DNA of 64,000 nucleotides from Linnemannia elongata (Eukaryota > Mortierellomycota > Mortierellomycetes > Mortierellales > Mortierellaceae). Below the pieces are notes generated by a model. It was not told the origin of the DNA, made no database searches, and saw only the letters and a list, made by a program, of their open reading frames with translations. The position numbers and the translations under genes are program-made. Position 1 is the stretch's first letter. Each line of letters opens with the position of its first letter. Shown here piece by piece: positions 56,901 through 64,000 of this stretch. The stretch covers positions 744,001-808,000 of the forward strand of contig JAXBDG010000001.1 of the NCBI GenBank assembly GCA_036320915.1. The letters run 5' to 3'.

Positions 56901-59308
56901 CACTTGCATCGCTCAGGTTGGGCTGGGCAGGAACGAGGGTATCGATCGACTCTGTATCCGAGGGTAACTGATCCCATGCAAAACTGGCATTGTTCATACT
57001 GAGAGCATACTCGTGCGAGGGCTCTGGAGGAGGGATAGGGTTGGAATCCTCGGCAAGCAAGAAGGTTTGAATCCGCTTCAGAGCAATATAGGCATCAACC
57101 GTGACGGTGTAAGCGGAGGGGAGAACCATAAGTGGAGTGCGGAGGACGGTAAAGTAGGCGAGAGCGGGGAAGATAATCGCAGCCTCAAGCTTGTTTCCGA
57201 TTGCGCCGTAGAGAATAAACGTCAATGCCGAAGCCATCACAGGCAGAGACTATGAATGTATGAAAAATAGATGTGATTAACAATGTTAGACACGGCAATA
57301 GATGTAGGCTGACGTATCCAAGATCCATGACTGAGATTACTTACAGCAGAAGTGGCAGCGATGGCTCCACGGATATAAAGCAGACGAGCAACGTTTGCAA
57401 GCTCACTCTTGCGGATCTCCGAGAGCTTCTCGAGGAACCTAAGGAAGATAAGGAACAAAAATTGTTAACTTATGGTTGGTACAACTAGGCAAGAGCTCGG
57501 ACTTACTTGTGCCAGAGAATGGCCCTCATCAACTTACTGAGACTCCCAGCTGAAGAACTTGATGACCTTGATACCCTGAAGGATCTCGGAAGTAAGGCGG
57601 ATACGCTTATCTGTGAACTGGGAAGCTCTCTTGCGGACAGGTCCCAGTCTCGACATGGCCCAAGCCTGGACAGGGTTGGCGAGGATGAGAAGCACAGCTC
57701 CGAGTAAAGCGGGGGGTCCCATCAGGTGAACCAGCAACCCGATGACGACGGTAGTGTAAATAGGGACAGAGACGACGATCATCATGGAGAGCATGGCGGT
57801 ATCGATACGACTGGCGTCGGTCGACATCAGGTTGACGATGCTTCCGTCGGGGTAGATGAGGTGGGAACGGGCAGAGAGAGTGGTTGCTTTGCGGTAGACC
57901 ATGTTGATCAGGGCTGCACGGAGATAGATGCCCATCTTGACGGAGCCCAAGTTCCATCGTTGGTAGCAGATGTTCGTGGTGAGGGCGAGGGCGACCATTC
58001 CGACGGCGAGGCCGTATCCGTGCCAGGCGGGCGGAGGGGAGGAGGTATTGGAGGCATTGACAAAGTTGATGATCTGTTGTAGAGTAGAGAAGTAGAAAAG
58101 AAAGGGTAGGGTAGGGGTGATGTGAGTGAGTGTGGGTGAATTGCCACGCGATGACGTTTGTGACTGGTCACTTAAACTCAACAAAAGAACCACCATGGAA
58201 GATTAAGCGCCCAAAGAAAAAGAGAAAAAAAAAAAGCTCTAAGCCTAATAAAGTGCAGATGCGCTCCTTGAAGAAAAAGAACGCCTCGGAAGAGAGGTAT
58301 GAAGGTGGTCTCTGCGCACACTATCAACGAAGAGAGCGAATGTGTGCATGTGTGTTATGAAGTGGTTTTTACCCACAAAGGGGTGATCAGCCCATCCATA
58401 CACACATACACATTCGCACTTTCACCACCAATTGAACCAAGTACATTCCGGAGGGCGTTACTGTACCTGTTGAAGGACAAGAGGATTACTGATCTGGCAA
58501 GCATCTGTTTGGGTTTTTTGTTCACAAAGGAGTTTGCCATTGCGAAATACAAATGATTGAGGAAGAGGAGAGAAAGAGGAGGAGAAGAAAAGAGGGTATG
58601 AGTGGATGTGAACAAAAGGTAAGAGACATCGAGTCGATTTTCATGGTCATGTTCTAGATCTAAGGAGGGCATTGTTCTATTTTTTTTTTCTTCGTATGCA
58701 AACAATTTTTTTTCTTCTTCTAATCTGACTTTAAGGTGGTTTTACCCGGATGGGCTTGATTTTTTCACAATAGATGGCAAAGCAGACAACAAATAACAAG
58801 CATGCATTAGTTTACCTCCCAACTCCATGCCAATGATACAGGAATAATACCTCCTCCAAAAGGTAATCACAACAGCCTTCAACAGCGAAGGCTCCTTGCC
58901 CTTCTTCGCCGCACGCTGCTTCTCGGTAACCCAGTTCTCCGTCAACGCATGGCCAAGGAAACCGGCCTTGTCATGGTCGAGCATTTCGTACAAATCATCC
59001 TCCTCGACTCGCTTCTTGTATCCGCGCCAGAAGAACCCGTTAAGCCACCAGAGCGAAACCCTGCTGGGTAACCAGGCAGTGTTTTCGGGGGAGTATGGAC
59101 CCTTTTTGAAGATCCGTTGGATCCCTCCAAACTCGTCATCTTCTTCTGTATCATCAACCATCATTGATGATGATCCCTTGCCCCCGTTCTTCTCTGGCGC
59201 TGCCTTCCCCAGACCTGGAACTGCAGGATCTGGTGAAGGGGTTGTCAGAATAGAAGTAGGGGAAGGGATGTTATCTACTTGGACTGTGGTGCTTGTTTTT
59301 TCGTTCAT
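53933..59308 (-). CDS. ABC transporter, ABCC/MRP family (short, Yor1-like)
   Basis: Eight exons (59308-58816, 58504-58467, 58073-57538, 57438-57345, 57249-55898, 55796-55557, 55457-54192, 54077-53933), all GT-AG, give 1387 residues. A full TMD1-NBD1-TMD2-NBD2 exporter without the extra TMD0 of long MRPs, like yeast Yor1 or ABCC4; likely drives ATP-dependent efflux of organic anions or drugs at the plasma or vacuolar membrane. NBD1: Walker A GPVGSGKS (541-548), LSGGQ (631-635), Walker B VIMDDP (652-657) with Asp in place of the catalytic Glu, usual for ABCC. NBD2: GRTGAGKS (1171-1178), LSVGQ (1274-1278), VVVLDEATASVD (from 1294) with Glu. Exon 2 is only 38 bp and gives the segment CQISNPLVLQQ that enters TMD1. 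Ends THLRTLAGL. Confidence 0.95.
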
Positions 59309-62300
59309 GGATCAAACAATAAGAATATGAAAAGTATGTGTGAAAATGAAAGTTAAAAAAAAAAAAAGTAGTAGGTACTAAAATAATATGAAAGGGGAGG
59401 CTGGGTTATATGAATGAATGCAATTAGGGGATGGGAGTGAAGTGAAGAAGGGATAAGGAAAGTAGTGGCAAGAAGGAAGGGGTAAAGAGAAAAAGGGAGA
59501 AAGAAAAAAAACGATTGTGAGGGGGGATTGAGCCCTCTTTTATTCTTCTGCCTTTGTTTTCATTTGACGCCGCCTGAGAAGTGGTGAGGTGGATGTTTGC
59601 CTCTTTTGGCAGCTTGGACAATGAGTCTTTTCTTCTTCATATTTGCTGGGGAAGAGTCAAAGGAAGGAGCTGCCTGTGAAAAAATAAGGTTGTCCCTTTC
59701 GTTACTCTTCCTTGTTTTCTTGTTCTTCTATTCCCCCCTCTCAATGAAAGGTTGCATGGTCCAACGGATTCTCGATATATGTCTGCGCTGATGGATACCT
59801 CGTTTGGTGTTGTTTACAATATTATTGCACTTCCCTCATAAGGTGTATATTTTCCCGACTCCCTAAAAGTGTTTTTGAGGGCTGACTGGCTCGGACCCCA
59901 ATCGACAACCCCTGTTCTTGTCCTGTGCCTGACTCTAGACCTGGCTTGAGATCTGGTTGGCCCGGATAAACACGCCTTATGTCCGTAAACAGTAAAGAAC
60001 AACAACAAACACAAACACAACACAAATACAAAAAAAAACACAACAAACATACAACAACAGAGAGAAGGAAAACCTCGGTCGTTTATGGTTCGGACCATCG
60101 AGTTCTCACGCCAAACTTGCCCAGCATCACACACAAATAAGACGCCATGGATGTACTCTCTTGTACGCTTCATCCATATCCCTGATGAACATTTGATGAC
60201 CGCATTTACGTTGCACAACAGAACACTCATCCTCTGCCCCTTGACCAGATCACCCTTTACCGCAATTTACGCTTACCTCTCTTTGCCTTTAGTTGTCTAT
60301 TTACCCTTAGCCAGTTCTATACCCCTGGTGGATCGCTTTGCCATTTTAAGGACCCTCCGCAGCTACGCAGTGTTCCGAACATTAACCACGTATACCACTT
60401 ATTCCTTTTTTATCACCCCCTCACCCTCTCACTCTCGCAATCTCGCACTCTCTCCCCTCCCAAATCCGAAAAGTACGAGTGGAGGGCGAGGGTTCTGCGC
60501 ACTGGCAATACGCCTATCAGTTCCCTGCGCGTTCATGGTTGACTTTTGTTCTGTTCATCATGACTCACTCACTCTTTGTCAATGCGAGCATCAGATTTCT
60601 GTCTCACGAATAGAAACGATCTAGGCCATCCTTGTCTCACTTAAAGTAATAAAGAATGGCTGCATCTACCTGTCTACCTGCTTCGCTCGCACCAGGGTTT
60701 GTTTAGGGTATGGCTCTCAACCAGAGTGAAAGGGGCAAAATGGTTTTCCCCCTTTTACCCGTGAACGTCTCTACATTCAAGAGTAAATCAAATATGTCTG
60801 AGAGTTGTAAGTTGTGTTTAGGATCTGGGCCCATTCGGCTATGGGGTAAGGGGGGGATCTTCTTTTTATTTTAGCCGTATTTACCCTTGACGCTTGACAC
60901 GAACTAACATCAACGTGTCGCATCATCGATTGACCAGTCAAATATGTATACAGCGATAGTGGAACAGTTAAGCTGGGATAGTAGGAAGAAACAAAAACGC
61001 GTTCTTGTCCATAAGGTGCCCTAGTCAACTATCCTAGCTAGACCTCAGGGATATGACTTTGCCTTAGTTATTTTTGGAGACCATTCGCTCTCTTTCACTC
61101 ACTCACCCTCTTCCTGTCTACAATATCTCTTGCTCAGGCACTAGCCGAGAAATGAGGGCCCCTTCTTTATGGGCAGTAACAAGAGAAAGAAAAAAATACA
61201 TTGCTCAAGAGACCGGCATATTAGATACGTGCCACAAAAAGTCACTAATTGCGCCATTGGAAACAATAGGTTTTGACATGTCCCCCTCCCCTCTCCTTTC
61301 CCCCATGCGACCAACTAGAAAAAAAAAGATACATTCGAACAAGAGTTTAGCTCAAACCCGCATGCTTGTCCTTATCCTCTCTCTCCTTCCTAAGGAGGAC
61401 GCTAATTCAAGAATGCAAGAGACATTCCTCTCCTTGTCCCTCATTGTGCCTCTTCTTCCCCTAAAAAATGATTGAGAAAAGGGGAGAGAGAGAGGTCATA
61501 TTTCCAGTGTTGATCAATGACCGGCACCCAGGTTACACGGGGCCAAAAAAAGAACATACCGTTCAGACTTTCTAGGAGACATGAACGAACGCAGGAGGCA
61601 AATTGGCTTTGAGAAATAGGCCTTGTTTCCTTGAGTCAGTGTCCTTTTGGGGTTGCCAGGGGAATCAAAAGATGCGGGAGAGTGTGAAAGCAGAGACGAA
61701 AGAGAAGGGGGTGAAAGGCTTGAAGAGGGGTGCTTAGGAGAAAAATCTTTTTGCTTGTCCTCCAGCACAGAAAATAAAGCCAGGGAGCACCATGGAGGGA
61801 TGAAAAGAAAAGACAAAGAGCAGACAAAGGGCGTCTTTGTGTGTTTGTGCAGGAGGATCCTAGGAGCTAGGAGTTGAAAAGATAGAGAGGGAAACAAGAG
61901 CCAGGAGCGAGAGAGCGTGTTAGGCACCTTTACGCTCAATTCGAGAAATTCAAAAAAGGAGGGAGACAGATGGGGAAAACATATATGAGAGCACTTGTTC
62001 TTTGTAGGCTAGGTCAGCTTTCGGGCATATTCAAAGGATTGGACAAACAAGATAGATATGTTAGTGTTCGCAATGATAGTCCATGCTGTCACATCTGTGA
62101 AGTTTACTTACGATAGCCAACCGATGGAATGCCCAGATGTATGGAGGAAGAGATGGAGAGTGAAGAGTTACAAGGGAGACAATGTAACAAATAAAAGGGA
62201 GAAAAGGCAATAGAAATGAGCGATAAACACGCTAAGAGAGAAAGAAAGAGCCACACGAAAGAGCTGTTGAGTGGAATTACTTGGTTACGAATCGCATCCT

Positions 62301-62727
62301 AACAAGCTCGCCATCTCTTGAGAAGGAGATCCGCTTATTCGTTTCACGTCTATGCTGTTTTCCTTTCTTTTCTGTTCAGCCAGTTGGGTTCGGGTGGAGC
62401 TCCCAACGGAAGATCAGAGTTATCGTTATCCAAGCACAGAACAAAACCGTGACCATAAAGGAAAGCGCGCGCGCAGAACCGGTAAACGTGCAACGTATTT
62501 TTTTCCTCTTTATTCGGACGGACTGACAAACAATTTCTCGGTCTTGCTTCTGTCCGTTTGTGTTTAGATGTCAGCAACATACATGTAGGAGAAGGAAATG
62601 GAGCATGCAGTATCAGCAACACTAGCTCACGAGTCCAACAGACAAGAGCCATAGACAAAAATAAGGGGATTTCTTCCGCTCCTCTTGATCGTCAATTACT
62701 TGACAGAATATTCAACTCTACAACATG

Positions 62728-62758
62728 GAGAGAGAGAGAGAGTGAGAGAGAGAGAGAG
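62728..62758. repeat. GA-rich simple repeat
   Basis: (GA)n tract with a single interruption (GAGTGAGA). No gene nearby. Confidence 0.8.
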
Positions 62759-63119
62759 ATGACCCAATCAGTCTCGATTATGTCTTGGTTGTCAGACTGG
62801 GCGACTGGTCATGCTGGACGCTGATGTCGTCTCCGTTCCAGCTGCCTAAAACGAAGAAAGAAAGAAAGGCAATTCAAAGTAAAAAGCAAGGGACATCTTG
62901 CATGCATACGTGCATGCATGCTATACAAGGTAATAAACTATTAGCATTTCCACTAAAAACCAAGCAACACAAAAACGAAATACACGGATCTAACAGCGGC
63001 AGATCCCCATGAAGCTAGTGGGCAAAATGGTGCTACTGAACGAATCAAAACCACGCCAGAAGGTACCTTTGTATCCTGCAGCTAACAGTTGGATGGGTGT
63101 GCAGCCAAAGAAGAGAAAG

Positions 63120-63143
63120 CAAAAAAAAAAAAAAAAAAAAAAA
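63120..63143. repeat. Long A homopolymer
   Basis: About 24 consecutive A residues within the gene-poor region. Similar tracts occur near 5186, 46273 and 50680. Confidence 0.85.
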
Positions 63144-63725
63144 ATAAGGATCGTAGCTGGGTGAGGGGAGAGCAAGAAAAGATCAAAGCAACACGAAAAG
63201 GCAAATAACGTCGTAGCCCCCGTGTTCTTCGTGTCCCCTTTGCACACCTCCTTGTCTCTCCTTTGCTCACTGGCCGTTCCCCCTTAGTATCATCTCTTTT
63301 TTTTTCTGTTCGCCGCACCCCCTCTTCTTTTGCCTGTGTGCCCTCCCCTCTCCCCTTGTTTTTTCTTCTGCTGCATTACCAGTTGCACCAGTTCACTAGC
63401 GTATATCCACAAACATGTCGATGGCGTTCGTTCGTTCGCTCGTTCCATGTCCGTGTCCGCGTCTCGTTGCCCTGTGCGTTTGATTTGAGAGCTCTTTATT
63501 TTTTCCGTCCTGCTGCATCGCTGCCAAACAAACGCCTCCTGTGACAAATGGATCCCATCCTGTCCCCCTTGCCCTCATTCGCTCTTCCTCATTCACTCAC
63601 TCTCTATCTATGTGTCTATCCTTCATGCTCGCATACTGTCTCCCCAGTATCTTCTTTCCATACTCGATTCCCGGACAGGAACTCCTACTAGGAAGCAACC
63701 ATGGAAGAAGAGGAGGGGAACCTTG

Positions 63726-63733
63726 TATAAATA
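63726..63733 (+). promoter_or_regulatory. TATA box of the right-edge secreted-protein gene
   Basis: TATAAATA, 188-195 bp upstream of the ATG at 63921. The leader between is rich in C and A (CAAC and CCC repeats) and nearly free of G, typical of a highly expressed fungal gene. Confidence 0.6.
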
Positions 63734-63920
63734 CCACAACATATCCCTCCCAAAAAAAAGTCCTTCAGCGATCTCTTCCAGCTTCACTCCACTCCACAAC
63801 AACAACAAAACTCCCAAACCCACTCCCAACAACCTAACCTAATCACCTACCGCTTCGCTCCCCTTCCCACATTACCCTTCCCTAACCCTTTACCACCCAC
63901 CCCAACCTCACTTAATCAAC

Positions 63921-64000
63921 ATGAAGTTCACTTCCGCCATCATTGCTCTCTCTGCCGTCGCCGCCTTGGTCCAGGCTGGAGCAGTCGAGTCCACCATTCA
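63921..64000 (+). CDS. Secreted protein, N-terminal fragment (cut by window edge)
   Basis: An ATG opens a 26-codon frame to the right edge. It starts with a canonical signal peptide: Lys at position 2, hydrophobic core IIALSAVAALV, and a probable cleavage site around QAGA. Codons are C-ending (TTC, ATC, GTC), suggesting strong expression. With a TATA box at a suitable distance this is very probably the start of a gene for an extracellular protein. The mature domain lies outside the window. Confidence 0.75.
   Translation, partial: MKFTSAIIALSAVAALVQAGAVESTI

Larger units (their letters stand above)
59309..63920. other. 4.6-kb gene-poor region
   Basis: The left 250 bp are the purine-rich (plus strand) leader of the ABC transporter. 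Beyond that there are only low-complexity or domain-free frames (the largest plus-strand one is 60085-60624). Contains a GA simple repeat near 62728-62758, a TGCATGCA inverted pair at 62899-62918, and an A tract at about 63120-63143. No gene supported by motifs or splice logic. Confidence 0.5.

Noticed and set aside
55898..57249. Asp instead of Glu after Walker B in NBD1 of the ABC transporter
   Set aside because: Normal for ABCC proteins, whose NBD1 site is degenerate; not evidence of an inactive gene.
60085..60624. 179-codon plus-strand frame in the gene-poor region
   Set aside because: Composition is Leu/Ser/Thr/Pro rich in the manner of translated C/T-rich non-coding DNA; no domain, no supporting splice or promoter signals. 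Kept only as part of the gene-poor interval.

Overview
The window is nuclear DNA of a filamentous, early-diverging fungus. The gene set is purely fungal/eukaryotic: CreC/WDR20, COP9 subunit 3, Rab18, a 375-residue actin, an RSC7/SAY-type chromatin protein, a Yor1/MRP-type ABC transporter and a DUF7707-type secreted protein. Most genes carry short GT-AG introns (about 50-250 bp, one of 419 bp), several predicted proteins are rich in poly-Gln, poly-Ser and poly-His, and 5' leaders are strongly pyrimidine-rich. The overall style fits Mortierellomycotina (Mortierella/Linnemannia/Podila). This is an inference from gene style, not a phylogeny. I saw no transposon, rRNA, tRNA or CRISPR array.

Layout. 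1-7.8 kb: head-to-tail minus-strand cluster of DHA2-type (14-TMS) MFS multidrug exporters: a fragment at the left edge plus two complete genes, each with a TATA-like box 170-245 bp upstream of the ATG. 9.5-15.8 kb: divergent pair, a mitochondrial succinate-semialdehyde dehydrogenase (minus, 7 exons) and creC (plus, 7 exons). 16-21.1 kb: two intronless minus-strand genes for long low-complexity proteins of unknown function. 24.7-28.7 kb: Cid1-type nucleotidyltransferase, a small secreted protein and an 80-residue single-pass membrane protein. 29-33.2 kb (minus): a peroxisomal (C-terminal SKL) 4-coumarate-CoA-ligase-like acyl-CoA synthetase and a DUF7707-like GPI-anchored protein. 34.5-38.5 kb: CSN3 (minus, 10 exons) divergent from Rab18 (plus). 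39.8-46.1 kb (plus): actin, then a large SAY/RSC7-PHD chromatin protein. 47.6-52.2 kb: a degenerate Arf-like GTPase convergent with a Ser/Thr kinase. 53.9-59.3 kb (minus): an 8-exon ABCC transporter. 59.3-63.9 kb is gene-poor; a secreted-protein gene starts at 63921 and runs off the right edge.

There is no operon-like logic. The only clear functional grouping is the MFS tandem array, with a drug-type ABC exporter elsewhere in the window. Exon boundaries were set by hand so that every junction is GT-AG (one GC-AG) and keeps frame and family motifs. Each complete spliced gene sums to a multiple of three with one terminal stop, but no transcript data were available.

The observations most worth a second look are: the SAY/RSC7 plus multiple-PHD plus RGG fusion; the Arf-like protein that has lost G1, G3 and G4 residues and carries a large insert; a stop-free 99-nt intron in the acyl-CoA ligase; a tandem acceptor that would toggle the basic tail of CSN3; an ATG-only first coding exon in actin; a GC-AG intron in Rab18; a T12-G18 tract upstream of the kinase; and window-wide strand-asymmetric pyrimidine leaders.
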